Shown here piece after piece: positions 11,026 to 22,448 of a stretch of 64,000 nt of DNA (its first letter is position 1; each line of letters opens with the position of its first letter). The notes under the pieces are model-generated. The model saw nothing but the letters and a program-made list of their open reading frames with translations. It was not told where the DNA came from and searched no databases. This DNA comes from DATHBD01 sp035296325 (lineage in GTDB: Bacteria > Actinomycetota > Actinomycetes > Mycobacteriales > Micromonosporaceae), in the NCBI GenBank assembly GCA_035296325.1, contig DATHBD010000037.1:1-64000 (forward strand), written 5' to 3'. The position numbers and the translations under genes were made by a program.

Positions 11026-11568
11026 GTGGCCGAACAGACGTTCGCGACGCTCCACACCAGCGCGGGACCAATCCGGCTGGAGCTGTTCGCAAACCACGCT
11101 CCGAAGACGGTCCGCAACTTCATCGAGCTCGCCGAGGGGACACGGGAGTACACCGACCCGCGCACCGGTAGCAAGGGAAGCGGCCCCTACTACGACGGCA
11201 CGATCTTCCACCGGGTGATCGACGGCTTCATGATCCAGGCTGGCGACCCGACCGGCACCGGTCGCGGTGGCCCCGGGTACACCTTCAACGACGAGATCCA
11301 CCCGGAGCTCAGCTTCGACCGCCCGTACCTGGTGGCCATGGCCAACGCGGGCAAGAAGCCGGACGGCAGCGGGACCAACGGGTCGCAGTTCTTCATCTCG
11401 GTGGCGGCCACGAGCTGGCTCAACCGGATGCACACCATCTTCGGCGAGGTGGCCGATGACGAGTCCCGCAAGGTCGTCGACCAGATCGGCAAGGCCGCGA
11501 CGCGGGCCGGTGACCGGCCGGTGGACGACATCGTGATCGAACGGGTCGATATCGAACGTACTCAGTAG
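11026..11568 (+). CDS. ppiB: Peptidyl-prolyl cis-trans isomerase, cyclophilin type
   Basis: A 180-residue cyclophilin. The fold signatures APKTVRNFIELAEG, YYDGTIFHRVIDGFMIQAGDPTG (with the catalytic Arg), GPGYTFNDE, LVAMANAG and GSQFFI are all present and in order. It should accelerate proline isomerisation in folding proteins; no signal peptide is visible, so it is cytoplasmic. GTG at 11026 follows AAGGGAG. The upstream open frame from 10795 is only repeat sequence. Eleven bases separate its stop from the rhomboid start, so the two are probably co-transcribed. Confidence 0.93.
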   Translation: MAEQTFATLHTSAGPIRLELFANHAPKTVRNFIELAEGTREYTDPRTGSKGSGPYYDGTIFHRVIDGFMIQAGDPTGTGRGGPGYTFNDEIHPELSFDRPYLVAMANAGKKPDGSGTNGSQFFISVAATSWLNRMHTIFGEVADDESRKVVDQIGKAATRAGDRPVDDIVIERVDIERTQ

Positions 11569-11578
11569 TCTTGCTGGT

Positions 11579-12478
11579 ATGACCCAATCGCCGTCGACCG
11601 CGATGCCGATGTGCTACCGGCATCCCGCGCGCGAGACCTACGTCCGGTGTACCCGCTGTGACCGGCCGATCTGCCCCGACTGCATGGTCGTGGCGTCGGT
11701 CGGTCACCAGTGCCCGGAGTGCGTCGCGGAGGGCCAGCGGAGCATCCGCCCGGCCCGCACCGCGTTCGGCGGCGGCACCTCCGGTGAGCGCGGTTATGTC
11801 ACCACCACGCTCATCGTGCTCAACGTCTTCGCCCTGCTCCTGGCCGGTCTGATCGGGGGCGCGGCGGCGATCTTCTCCGGTGGCCTGTTCACCGGCGTCA
11901 CCCCGGTGCTCGAGTACGGCGGCATGTTGGGCGCCCGTTTCCTCTCCGACGGCCAGATCCACGGGATGGCGGTGGGTGAGTACTACCGGCTGTTCACCAA
12001 CATCTTCCTGCACTACGGCATCTTCCACCTGCTGATGAACATGTGGGCCCTGTGGGTGCTCGGACGGGTGCTCGAGGCGGCGCTGGGCCCGGCCCGGTTC
12101 CTCGCCCTCTACCTGGTCGCCGGCCTCGGCGGCAGCGTGGCCATGTACCTGTCCAGCGACCCCAGGTCCCTCGGGGCCGGGGCGTCGGGCGCGATCTTCG
12201 GGTTGTTCGCCGCATTGTTCCTGATCCTGAAGCGGATGCGGCGCGACACCTCCAGCGTGGTCCCCATCCTGGTGATCAACATCGCCATCACGTTCCTCGT
12301 TCCCGGCATCTCCGTCGCTGCGCACCTCGGCGGGCTGGTGACCGGCGCCATCGTGGCCGCCGGCCTGGCGTACGCACCGCGCCGGCTCCGGACGCCGGTG
12401 CAGGTGGCGGTGGTGGCCGGCACCCTTCTGGTACTGGCAGTGCTGGTCGTCGTGCGTACGGCCGCCCTGCTCGCGTAG
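11579..12478 (+). CDS. Rhomboid-family intramembrane serine protease with N-terminal zinc-binding domain
   Basis: A 299-residue protein. Residues 10-50 form a B-box-like Cys/His cluster (CYRHPARETYVRCTRC, CPDC, HQCPEC) probably binding zinc on the cytoplasmic side. Six or seven membrane helices follow. The rhomboid core is intact: HLLMNMWALWVLGRVLE with the conserved Asn, GASGAIFG with the nucleophile Ser near residue 202, and AHLGGLVTG with the catalytic His near 248. It should cleave transmembrane segments within the bilayer; substrates are unknown. Sits 10 bp after the cyclophilin gene. Confidence 0.9.
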   Translation: MTQSPSTAMPMCYRHPARETYVRCTRCDRPICPDCMVVASVGHQCPECVAEGQRSIRPARTAFGGGTSGERGYVTTTLIVLNVFALLLAGLIGGAAAIFSGGLFTGVTPVLEYGGMLGARFLSDGQIHGMAVGEYYRLFTNIFLHYGIFHLLMNMWALWVLGRVLEAALGPARFLALYLVAGLGGSVAMYLSSDPRSLGAGASGAIFGLFAALFLILKRMRRDTSSVVPILVINIAITFLVPGISVAAHLGGLVTGAIVAAGLAYAPRRLRTPVQVAVVAGTLLVLAVLVVVRTAALLA

Positions 12479-12635
12479 CTCTGCCCCCGGCGAGCCGGGT
12501 TGCCCGCGGAGCCGGGTTGCCTGCGGAGCCCTCGCGATGGGCGCGTTGCCGCCATTTCTACTCGTGGGTAAGGTATGTCCGAGTACGTCCTGGAAGCACG
12601 CTCCGTGAACACGCTCGCCCTGAGAGGGAGACGCA

Positions 12636-13088
12636 ATGGCCGACCTGAACGCTGAGGACTTCAACAATCTCGACCCGAAGCAGTTCGCGCAGCTGGTCAA
12701 GGCAACGCCGGACAGTGAGCTGACCGCCCTCATGCAGGGTGAGCAGCGCGGCAAGATCCTCGACAGCATCTTCGCGGGCATGCCGGCGCTGTTCCGTCCG
12801 GAGCGGGCGGGTGCCACCTCGGCGGTGATCCACTGGAACGTCACCGGTCGGCCCGACGGCGGCCAGGACAGCTACGAGCTGGTGATCGCGGACGGCAAGT
12901 GTGTGCTGTCGCCTTCGCCGCAGCATGACCCGAAACTGGCGATCACCGTCGGTCCGCTGGACTTCCTCAAGATCGCGTCGGGTGCCGGCAACCCGATGAT
13001 GATGTTCATGACCGGCAAGCTCAAGGCCAAGGGCGACCTCGGCCTGGCCGCCAACATCGCGAACCTGTTCGACATCCCGAAGGCCTGA
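12636..13088 (+). CDS. SCP2 sterol-binding domain protein
   Basis: A 150-residue protein that is almost entirely one SCP2-like lipid-binding domain: MQGEQRGKILDSIFAGMPALF, VIHWNVTGRPDGG, and the terminal KLKAKGDLGLAANIANLFDIP which forms the helix lining the hydrophobic tunnel. Such proteins bind sterols, fatty acyl chains or other lipids non-covalently. GAGAGGGAG lies upstream of the ATG. It is transcribed alone and ends in a strong hairpin terminator. The ligand is unknown. Confidence 0.85.
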   Translation: MADLNAEDFNNLDPKQFAQLVKATPDSELTALMQGEQRGKILDSIFAGMPALFRPERAGATSAVIHWNVTGRPDGGQDSYELVIADGKCVLSPSPQHDPKLAITVGPLDFLKIASGAGNPMMMFMTGKLKAKGDLGLAANIANLFDIPKA

Positions 13089-13162
13089 TCAGGGGTGGAC
13101 GGTGCGGCCGGATCGCGTCGGGGACGGTGATCTGATTCAGCATCGACGGCGCGCGCCGTTTG

Positions 13163-13218
13163 ACACGCGCCGTTGGCATGCGCCGTTGGCATGCGCCCGT
13201 TGACATGCGCCATTGAGA
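13163..13218. repeat. 13-14-bp tandem repeat before hairpin
   Basis: About four imperfect units of GCGCCGTTGGCAT (13163 onward) lie between the SCP2 gene and its terminator. TGCGCC and TTGRCAT are kept in each copy. Confidence 0.7.
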
Positions 13219-13228
13219 TGCACGGCAG

Positions 13229-13265
13229 AACTCGGCCCGCTGAGAAGAAGTCAGCGGGCCGAGTT
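13229..13265 (+). terminator. Perfect 15-bp hairpin after SCP2 gene
   Basis: AACTCGGCCCGCTGA (13229-13243) is exactly complementary to 13251-13265 with a 7-base loop GAAGAAG. No long T tract follows, as is common in high-GC actinobacteria. Confidence 0.88.
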
Positions 13266-13365
13266 CGTGGTGCGCTCGCCCGACGGCCAGGAATTACGAA
13301 TCCGAGGCGGGGCCCGCGCCGCTAGGATCGGGCCCTATCGACAGTCCCTATGGGAACGGGCACCA

Positions 13366-15072
13366 ATGCGCTGGTCACAAATGCACGTACCGACCCTGCG
13401 GGACGATCCCGCCGACGCGGATGCGCCGAGTCACCGCCTCCTGGTCCGTGCCGGATTCATCCGTCAGCTCATGGCCGGCCACTACTCCCTCCTGCCGATG
13501 GCGGTGAAGGTCCGGGCGAACGTCATCGAGATCATTCGTGCGGAGTTGGCGCGTATCGGTGCCCAGGAGTTCATGCTGCCCGCGATGCACCCCGCCGAGA
13601 TCTGGCAGCGATCTGGCCGCTGGGAGGGCATGGGCGAGGAGATGTTCCGCCTCAGGGACCGCAAGGGCGCGGACATCGCGCTCGGGATGACGCACGAGGA
13701 GATCTTCACGACGCTCGCGCTGGAGCTGAACTCGTACAAGCAGCTTCCGCAGATGTGGTACCAGTTCCAGACGAAGTTCCGTGACGAGCCACGCCCCAAG
13801 GCGGGCATCATGCGGACCCGCGAGTTCACCATGAAGGACTCCTACAGCTTCGACCTTGACGCTGACGGCCTGGACACCTCGTTCGACCTGCACCACGAGG
13901 CCTACACGCGAGCATTCGCGCGGCTCGGAATCCCCGCCATCCCGGTTGACGCCTCCAGCGGCAGCATGGGCGGCTCTGCCTCGACGGAGTTCATGTGTCC
14001 GTCGGAAGCCGGCGAGGACTTCGTGGTCCGCTGCACCGGGTGCGGCTACGCCGCCAACGTCGAAAAGGCGACCTCACGGCTCATCCCCATCAGTGACGAG
14101 CCGGCTGCCAACGCCGTGGAGCGTTTCGATACGCCGGACGCGCGAACCATCGACGACCTGGCCGCCCAGTTCGGCGCGGCCGCGGACCGTCAGATCAAGA
14201 CGCTGGTCTACGTCCTCGACGGGAAGCTGACGCTGGCGCTGCTGCGGGGCGATCATGCCCTGATGGAGCAGAAACTCGCCGACGCCACCGGCGCCCGCGA
14301 GATCCGGCCCGCGCACGCTGAGGAGATCCGCGGAGCGCTCGGCGCGTCCCCCGGCAGCCTCGGCGCCGTCGCAGTGACCGATCTGCCGGTCTACGCCGAC
14401 GAAGCGCTGCGCGGCCGGAGGAACATGTTCACCGGCGCCAACACCGACGGCGTGCACCTCCGCGGCGTCGACATCGCGCGCGACATCACGGTCACCACCT
14501 GGGCTGACCTGCGCGAGGTCACCGCCGATGAGCCGTGCCAGCGGTGCGGGGAGCCGCTGCAGGTGCAGAAAGCCATCGAGGTCGGGCACATCTTCAAGTT
14601 GGGTTACCGGTACAGCGAAGCGCTGGGCGTGGCCGTGCTGAACGCGGACGGCAAGCGGGTCCCGGTCATCATGGGCAGCTACGGTATCGGCGTTGAACGC
14701 GCTATCGCCGCGATTGTGGAATGCCACCACGACGACCGCGGAATTCTCTGGCCGATCAGCGTCGCACCATTCCAGATCGCCGTCGTCGTCGCCCAGGCCA
14801 AGGATCAGGCGACGATGGCCGCCGGAGAGGCGATCTATCAGCAGCTCGTCGCCGCCGGGCACGAGGTGATCATCGACGACCGTCCGGAGCGCGCCGGAGT
14901 CAAGTTCCGCGACGTCGAACTGGTAGGAATCCCCATCCGCGTGACGGTCGGCACGCGGGGCCTTGCCGACGGCACAGTCGAACTCACCGAACGACGCGGC
15001 GGAACGAGTTCCACGGTGCGGATCGACGACATCGGGGACGAGGTACGCAAGGCGATTGCCGGCGCCGCATAG
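13366..15072 (+). CDS. proS: Prolyl-tRNA synthetase, bacterial type
   Basis: A 568-residue class II aminoacyl-tRNA synthetase that charges tRNA-Pro. Motif 1 region LLVRAGFIRQLMAGHYSLLP, motif 2 TKFRDEPRPKAGIMRTREF and motif 3 GSYGIGVERAIAAI are present. Between motifs 2 and 3 there is a long insertion (about residues 240-400) corresponding to the bacterial editing domain that removes mischarged Ala, and the C-terminal anticodon-binding domain follows (WPISVAPFQIAVV). The ATG at 13366 begins MRWSQMHVPTLRDDPADA, the expected family start; the open frame to 13213 crosses the upstream terminator. No clear Shine-Dalgarno precedes it. Confidence 0.95.
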   Translation: MRWSQMHVPTLRDDPADADAPSHRLLVRAGFIRQLMAGHYSLLPMAVKVRANVIEIIRAELARIGAQEFMLPAMHPAEIWQRSGRWEGMGEEMFRLRDRKGADIALGMTHEEIFTTLALELNSYKQLPQMWYQFQTKFRDEPRPKAGIMRTREFTMKDSYSFDLDADGLDTSFDLHHEAYTRAFARLGIPAIPVDASSGSMGGSASTEFMCPSEAGEDFVVRCTGCGYAANVEKATSRLIPISDEPAANAVERFDTPDARTIDDLAAQFGAAADRQIKTLVYVLDGKLTLALLRGDHALMEQKLADATGAREIRPAHAEEIRGALGASPGSLGAVAVTDLPVYADEALRGRRNMFTGANTDGVHLRGVDIARDITVTTWADLREVTADEPCQRCGEPLQVQKAIEVGHIFKLGYRYSEALGVAVLNADGKRVPVIMGSYGIGVERAIAAIVECHHDDRGILWPISVAPFQIAVVVAQAKDQATMAAGEAIYQQLVAAGHEVIIDDRPERAGVKFRDVELVGIPIRVTVGTRGLADGTVELTERRGGTSSTVRIDDIGDEVRKAIAGAA

Positions 15073-15078
15073 CCCGCG

Positions 15079-15109
15079 CCGGCCCGCTGAGCCGATTGCA
15101 GCGGGCCGG
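15079..15109 (+). terminator. Hairpin terminator after proS
   Basis: CCGGCCCGCT (15079-15088) pairs perfectly with 15100-15109 around an 11-base loop. It sits 7 bp after the proS stop and before the convergent membrane-protein gene. Confidence 0.8.
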
Positions 15110-15145
15110 ATCGTCGGAGAGGTCAGTGGTCTGCCGGTCAGCGGG

Positions 15146-16060
15146 TCAGGGGTAGAGGGTCAGATCGGGATGCCTTCCGATGGCCACGATCTGCTCCAGG
15201 GTCAACGGCGGCTCCGGGGCGCCGATCTTCGACTCTGTCAACGGATCGCGTTCCTGCTCGGTGTATGAGTTGGACGCAATGATGAAGACCAGCGTGTCGT
15301 CGGGGCGGAAGATACTGATTTGGTACTGCCGCCGGCCGGGCTGGGCTTTGGTGCCGCTCATCACCACCCCGCTCACGACCGTTCCGTCCGCCTCGGGGCG
15401 GTAGACGCAGGTGACGTTGCTCGGCGAGCCGGGCTCGCAGCCGTACGAGCGGCGCAGCTCAGCCTCGTCCGGCCGGAATGTGCGCGGCTTCACCTCGACC
15501 CCGACACGGCCCCGCCCCGCCGGCGTGACGGCGGAGAGTCCGGCTGAGTAGGTGAGGTTGTTGTCGTTGGCTCGCCAGAACCGCACGCCCTGCGCCGAAC
15601 CGACCATGTCGGTGACGACGACATCGCCCGCATGGGTGCGTAGCGCCGACTGCATCGCTGCCTCCAGCCGGGCGGTCGCCTGCCCGCACGTTTCCCGGAC
15701 GGCGCGCGGCGATGGCGCGCTGGTCTGGTACGCCCTGGGCGGGCCGGTGTCAGCCACCGTCGGGCACGGCCGATCCGGCCACGACGTGGCCGCGCTCGCC
15801 GAGGTCGTCACGCTCGGCAGTAGCGGTGGGGCGGCCGGAGCGTCGTCCCGTGGCCCGCCGGGCGCGCCCAGCAACGCCGTCGCGACGGCGATGATGGCCA
15901 GCGTCGCTGCTGCCACACCGCCCACCGCGGTCCCGGTGTGCAGCCACCGCTGGCGGCGCTGCTCGGCGTCGATGAGCCGGTCCAGGTCGATGCTGGTCGG
16001 CGGCACGTGCGCCGCCGCTGCCCGCAGCGCCTGAGCGAGATCCGTCTGGTTCAGTTCCAC
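15146..16060 (-). CDS. Membrane protein coupled to SigE-family sigma factor (possible anti-sigma)
   Basis: A 304-residue protein. Residues 1-45 are cytoplasmic (ELNQTDLAQALRAAAAHVPP, IDLDRLIDAEQRRQRWL), followed by one transmembrane helix (VGGVAAATLAIIAVATALLG) and an extracytoplasmic domain with several Cys and an E/R-rich region. No similarity to a known enzyme is evident. The GTG start (16060) overlaps the end of the sigma-factor gene by 10 bp. A short cytoplasmic segment, single helix and external sensor-like domain coupled to a sigma factor is the layout of anti-sigma factors, but no ZAS HxxxCxxC motif is present, so the role is inferred from context. Confidence 0.65.
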   Translation of the reverse strand: MELNQTDLAQALRAAAAHVPPTSIDLDRLIDAEQRRQRWLHTGTAVGGVAAATLAIIAVATALLGAPGGPRDDAPAAPPLLPSVTTSASAATSWPDRPCPTVADTGPPRAYQTSAPSPRAVRETCGQATARLEAAMQSALRTHAGDVVVTDMVGSAQGVRFWRANDNNLTYSAGLSAVTPAGRGRVGVEVKPRTFRPDEAELRRSYGCEPGSPSNVTCVYRPEADGTVVSGVVMSGTKAQPGRRQYQISIFRPDDTLVFIIASNSYTEQERDPLTESKIGAPEPPLTLEQIVAIGRHPDLTLYP

Positions 16061-16563
16061 AGCGCTTCCCCTTCCGCAGTGGCAGCCGAGGAGCGGGCAC
16101 GCAAGCTGTCCAGGGCCCGGGCCGTCTGACTCTTGACCGTGCCGGTGCTGCAGCCGAGTTCCCGGGCGGTCTCCTCGACCGAAAGATCGCAGAAGTACCG
16201 CAGCACCACCACCGCCCGCCGCCTCGGCGGCAACTCGGCGAGCAGATCCAGCACGGCGAGCCGATCGTCGACCCGACTCGGCTCGTCGGGCATCGGCCCG
16301 TCCGGCACGACAGCCTCGAACCGCTCCCGCCGCCACGGCCGCCGCCGTTCGTCCAGCAGCGCCCGCAGCATCATCTGGCGGACGTACGCGTCGATGTGCT
16401 CCATCGCCGACACGCGCCGCCAATGCCGGAACAGCTTGACCAGCGCGGTCGACACCAGGTCGTCGGCCAGGTGCGGGTCACCACACAGCAGGTACGCCGT
16501 GCGGCGCAGCCGGTCCAGGTTGGCCGCCGCGTACTCCCGGTACCCCGCGGTATCTGACGTCAC
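16051..16563 (-). CDS. SigE-family (ECF) RNA polymerase sigma factor
   Basis: A 170-residue sigma-70 family protein. Region 2 is seen as ANLDRLRRTAYLLCGDPHLADDLVSTALVKLFRHW and region 4 as LPPRRRAVVVLRYFCDLSVEETARELGCSTGTVKSQTARAL, which is the helix-turn-helix for the -35 element. The short linker and the YREYAAANL start match the actinobacterial SigE family, which directs RNA polymerase to specific promoters. GTG at 16563 has GAGGGGG upstream. Followed by an overlapping membrane protein that may sequester it. Target promoters are not deducible. Confidence 0.9.
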   Translation of the reverse strand: MTSDTAGYREYAAANLDRLRRTAYLLCGDPHLADDLVSTALVKLFRHWRRVSAMEHIDAYVRQMMLRALLDERRRPWRRERFEAVVPDGPMPDEPSRVDDRLAVLDLLAELPPRRRAVVVLRYFCDLSVEETARELGCSTGTVKSQTARALDSLRARSSAATAEGEALWN

Positions 16564-16627
16564 CGGTCACCCCCTCATCCGAATGTGGAACGGAGGTGGA
16601 CCCGCGCCGGGTTGCCCGCAGCCGGCA

Positions 16628-17917
16628 TCAATTTCGGGGATGGGCCCCGCCTGCCGCTGCTGCGGCAGCGATATCCCGGCGAGCCTGCGCCCCATCCAGC
16701 CGCACGCTGTCCACCAGCGCGTACGCGGCTAGGCGCGCTTCAGCCAGGTTGGCGCCGGTCGCCGTACAGCAGAGCACCCGCCCGCCGGCGGTGACCAACG
16801 CGCCGTCCGAGGCGCGGCGCGCGGTGCCGGCGTGCAGGATGCCGGGTACCCCGTCGGCGCCGGTGATGACGTCACCGGTACGCGGCGTACCCGGGTATCC
16901 GGCCGAGGCCACCACGACCGTCACCGCGGCGCCCGGTCGCCAGCGCAGCGGCGGGTGCCCGGCAAGGCGTCCGGTCGCGGCGGCGTACAGCAGGCCCGCG
17001 AGCGGCGTCTCGAGCAGGGTCAGGACGGCCTCGGTCTCCGGGTCGCCGAAGCGGCAGTTGAACTCGATCACCCTGGGACCGTCCGAGGTGATGGCGAGCC
17101 CGACGTAGAGCAGCCCGGTGAAGGGCGTGTCCCGCCGACGCATCTCGGCCAGCGTCGGATGCACCACCGACGCCATCACATCGTCCACAAGGGACGGTTC
17201 GGTCCACGGCAGCGGCGCGTACGCACCCATCCCGCCGGTGTTCGGGCCGGTGTCGCCGTCCCCGATCCGCTTGAAGTCCTGCGCCGGCAGCAGCGGCACC
17301 GCGGCCGTGCCGTCGGTGACCACGAAGAGGGAAACCTCGGGGCCGGCCAGGTACTCCTCCACGACGACCCGCGCACAGGCCGCGCCGTGCTCCAGCGCGG
17401 CCGCGCGGTCGTCGGTCACCAGGACGCCCTTGCCGGCGGCCAGCCCGTCGTCCTTCACCACGTACGGCGGCGCGAACCGGTCCAGTGCCGCGGCGACGGC
17501 GTCGCGGCCCTCGGCGCGCGGGTCGCAGGTGATGGCCCCGGCCGTGGGCACCCCGGCCGCCGACATCACCTCCTTGGCGAACGTCTTGGACCCTTCCAGC
17601 ACCGCTGCCGCCCCGGAAGGGCCGAAGCAGGCGATCCCCTTCGCCCGTACCGCATCGGCGACGCCCGCGACCAGCGGCGCCTCCGGGCCCACCACGACAA
17701 GATCGGCGCACACGTCCACCGCCAGCGCCGCCACCGCGGCCGGATCAACGGCATCCACAGCGACCGTGGTCACCGGGGCGCCGCTGCTGGCGAGGGTCAC
17801 GGCGGCGATCCCGGGGTTGCCCGGCGCGCAGGTCAGCGCGGTGACGGAGGAGTCGGCGGCGAGGGCGGCGGCCAGGGCGTGTTCACGCCCGCCGGAGCCG
17901 AGAAGAAGGACATGCAC
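16628..17917 (-). CDS. purD: Phosphoribosylamine-glycine ligase
   Basis: A 429-residue ATP-grasp enzyme of de novo purine synthesis: 5-phosphoribosylamine + glycine + ATP gives GAR. The N-terminal domain starts HVLLLGSGGREHALA, then PEAPLVAGVADAVRAKG, the ATP-grasp core KTFAKEVMSAAGVPTA, VKDDGLAAGKGVLVTDD, EEYLAGPEVSLFVV, and the metal-binding IEFNCRFGDPETEAVL. GTG start. It points in the same direction as purA, whose stop lies 87 bp upstream of the purD start, so the two could be one transcript. Confidence 0.95.
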   Translation of the reverse strand: MHVLLLGSGGREHALAAALAADSSVTALTCAPGNPGIAAVTLASSGAPVTTVAVDAVDPAAVAALAVDVCADLVVVGPEAPLVAGVADAVRAKGIACFGPSGAAAVLEGSKTFAKEVMSAAGVPTAGAITCDPRAEGRDAVAAALDRFAPPYVVKDDGLAAGKGVLVTDDRAAALEHGAACARVVVEEYLAGPEVSLFVVTDGTAAVPLLPAQDFKRIGDGDTGPNTGGMGAYAPLPWTEPSLVDDVMASVVHPTLAEMRRRDTPFTGLLYVGLAITSDGPRVIEFNCRFGDPETEAVLTLLETPLAGLLYAAATGRLAGHPPLRWRPGAAVTVVVASAGYPGTPRTGDVITGADGVPGILHAGTARRASDGALVTAGGRVLCCTATGANLAEARLAAYALVDSVRLDGAQARRDIAAAAAAGGAHPRN

Positions 17918-18004
17918 GACTCGCCATCGTACGGCCCACCGACCGGCCGCCCACCGCCGGCGCGCGGTGCCGTCCCGCCGCAGCGGTCCGCCGCAGCCGT
18001 CCGG

Positions 18005-20281
<2,277 letters not shown>

Positions 20282-20421
20282 CGATATGGCCCACGACAGT
20301 GACGTAGTGGCGATGGGTGTGCGAGGCTGCGGAGTGGTCGCTTACCGTTGAGTACGCCAGCGGCCCGGCTCGGTTGGCGACGACGTGCGGGCAGCAGCAC
20401 AACGTCCGGGAGGGGGAGGCA

Positions 20422-22401
20422 GTGGACGACCCGATCTGGCCACCCGATGACATCGTCGCCGGGTCACGCGACGAACGCCCGCCGGCGGCTCGAGAGGCGC
20501 CGCACCAGCCGGTGCCGCCCGTGCCGCCCGTGCCCCAGTACCCGGTTCCCGGCTACCCGCCCCCGCCGCACCCGGCCGCACCCCCGTCCGGCCAGCACCC
20601 AACCCTGCAGCACCCAGTCGTGCAGCACCCAGTCCTGCAGCACCCAGTCCTGCAGCACCCAACCGTGCAGCACCCTGCGGCGCCGCGGCCAGACTTCCAG
20701 GACCCGGCCGCCCATGACCCGGCCGCCCATGACCCGGCCGCGCAGCCACCCAATGGGGAGGCGCGCGACGAGCATGTCGGCTCGCCCTGGGCCCAGCCGC
20801 CACCGGCCCGCCCACGCGGTGTGCCACCCGGGACCGAGTTGACATCCGCCGCCGGGCCCATGCCCACAGTGGAACCGACGTCAGCCGCCGTACCCACCGC
20901 CGGCGCGGGACCGACCGCCGCCGGAGGACCCGAGTCCATCTCACCGTCAGCCCCGCCGGCGGTCGGCCGACCGGGCGGGACGGGGCACGGCAACGCCCAC
21001 GGTGGCACGCCGCCACCGACGGTGCCCCAACAGCACTCCGCGCTGCCCCCGCCCGTGTTCACGCCGGCGGTCACCCGCTCCACGATGTACCGGAGTGGCT
21101 CGGGCGCTCGTCCGGTGACCGAACCCGGGTCGGCCAACGGGCACGCCCCGCCTCATCTCGCACCCGCCCAGCCACCGCACCTCCAGCCACCGCACGCCCA
21201 GCCACCGCACCCCCAGCCACCGCACGCCCAGCCACGGCACGCGCAGCCGCCGCACGGTCAGCCACCCGAACAGACGTCACCGGCGGCACCGGCGCACGAT
21301 GCGGCCGGACCGACGGGGCCCGTCCCGGTGCAGCCAGGGCCGGCACCCGCAAACGCTGCCCCGCGCCGGCCCGCTGACAGTCCGGGCGTCTATCGCGTCC
21401 CACCGTCGCACCCACCGCAGCCTGCGCCGATACCCGACCATGCCGCTGCAGAGTGGAAGGGGGACGGTGTCACGCCCACCGCCGAGGACTTCGCGCGGCG
21501 GCGGGCCGTCAAGCCGGTGGACCCGGTCGCCACCATGGGTCTGCGTGGAGCGGTACGGCGGAGCACGCTGGGCCTGGTGACCCTCGGCCCCGGCCGCCGC
21601 GAACAGGAGTACCGCCACGACGTGGAGAAGGTGCGCCGCAACTTCGGCGGCCTCCGGCAGGTCACCGTGGTCAACCCCAAGGGTGGCGCCGGCAAGACGG
21701 TCGCCGTGCTGCTACTGGCGATGACCTTCGGGCAGAAGCGCGGCGGGTACGTGCTCGCGTGGGACAACAACGAAACCCAGGGCACCCTCGGGATGCGGGC
21801 GCAGCAGGACTTCCACACCCGGACGGTGCGGGACCTCCTACGGGACCTGGACAGTTTCCGGGGCGCCCAGGGTCGGGTGGGGGACCTGTCGCAGTACGTC
21901 CGGGCGCAGGGGGAAGGCATGTTCGACGTGCTGTCCTCCGACGAGTCGGCCACCGCCGGCGAGATGCTCACCTCGGTCGCGTTCGGCGAGTTGCGCGAGG
22001 TGGTGAGCCGGTTCTACAAGCTGATCGTGGTGGACACCGGCAACAACGTCCGCGCCCAGAACTGGCAGGCCGCCATCGACGCGACGGACCAGCTGGTCGT
22101 CTCGATGTCGGCCCGCAACGACTCCGCCGAGACGGCGGCGCGCATGCTCGACCATCTGGAGCAGCACGGTCGGCACCGCCTGGTGCGGCAGGCCGTCACC
22201 GTCGTGTCCATGCCGCCCAGCCGGCGGGAGCTCGACATCCCGGCGATCGTGCGGCACTTCGCGGCCCGGACGCGGACGGTGCTGCTGGCGCCGTACGACC
22301 GGATCCTCGACTCGGGCGAACCGATCCGATATCCGCAGCTCTCCGCATCCAGCCAATCCGCCTGGTTGAAGATTGCCGCCTCGGTGGCGGACGGCCTGTA
22401 A
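20422..22401 (+). CDS. EspI-like MinD/ParA-type ATPase with proline-rich N-terminal half
   Basis: A 659-residue two-part protein. Residues 1 to about 350 are Pro/His/Gln/Ala-rich and disordered, including pentapeptide repeats QHPVL/QHPTV and PPHAQ encoded by 15-bp DNA repeats. The C-terminal third is a SIMIBI ATPase: deviant Walker A NPKGGAGKT near residue 420, LAWDNNETQGTLGMRAQ, and VVDTGNNVRAQNW as the Walker B region. This layout matches EspI of mycobacterial ESX systems and its streptomycete homologue SCO5717, which are linked to type VII secretion control; no ESX gene is present in this window, so the role is open. GTG at 20422 is preceded by GGGAGGGGGAGG; open frame to 20317 is not supported. 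Confidence 0.78.
   Translation: MDDPIWPPDDIVAGSRDERPPAAREAPHQPVPPVPPVPQYPVPGYPPPPHPAAPPSGQHPTLQHPVVQHPVLQHPVLQHPTVQHPAAPRPDFQDPAAHDPAAHDPAAQPPNGEARDEHVGSPWAQPPPARPRGVPPGTELTSAAGPMPTVEPTSAAVPTAGAGPTAAGGPESISPSAPPAVGRPGGTGHGNAHGGTPPPTVPQQHSALPPPVFTPAVTRSTMYRSGSGARPVTEPGSANGHAPPHLAPAQPPHLQPPHAQPPHPQPPHAQPRHAQPPHGQPPEQTSPAAPAHDAAGPTGPVPVQPGPAPANAAPRRPADSPGVYRVPPSHPPQPAPIPDHAAAEWKGDGVTPTAEDFARRRAVKPVDPVATMGLRGAVRRSTLGLVTLGPGRREQEYRHDVEKVRRNFGGLRQVTVVNPKGGAGKTVAVLLLAMTFGQKRGGYVLAWDNNETQGTLGMRAQQDFHTRTVRDLLRDLDSFRGAQGRVGDLSQYVRAQGEGMFDVLSSDESATAGEMLTSVAFGELREVVSRFYKLIVVDTGNNVRAQNWQAAIDATDQLVVSMSARNDSAETAARMLDHLEQHGRHRLVRQAVTVVSMPPSRRELDIPAIVRHFAARTRTVLLAPYDRILDSGEPIRYPQLSASSQSAWLKIAASVADGL
20596..20680. 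repeat. 15-bp tandem repeat coding QHPxx
   Basis: Six in-frame units of CAGCACCCARYCSTG encode QHPTL, QHPVV, QHPVL, QHPVL, QHPTV, QHPAA. A second array of CAYGACCCGGCCGCC follows at about 20700-20745. Confidence 0.85.
21169..21268. repeat. 15-bp tandem repeat coding PPHxQ
   Basis: About seven in-frame 15-bp units (CAGCCACCGCACGCC and variants) encode QPPHL, QPPHA, QPPHP, QPPHA, QPRHA, QPPHG. Like the first array this changes protein length in five-residue steps. Confidence 0.85.
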
Positions 22402-22448
22402 TCCGACCAGCGCGGCCGGCCAGCGCGGCGGCACGCTCGCCGGAAGGC

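Noticed and set aside
9916..11433. A 505-residue minus-strand open frame
   Set aside because: Only 9916-10632 reads as protein; the rest is antisense to ppiB and the 12-bp repeat.
13270..13365. T-box or other riboswitch before proS
   Set aside because: No specifier stem or TGGN anti-terminator could be identified; the only strong hairpin belongs to the SCP2 gene.
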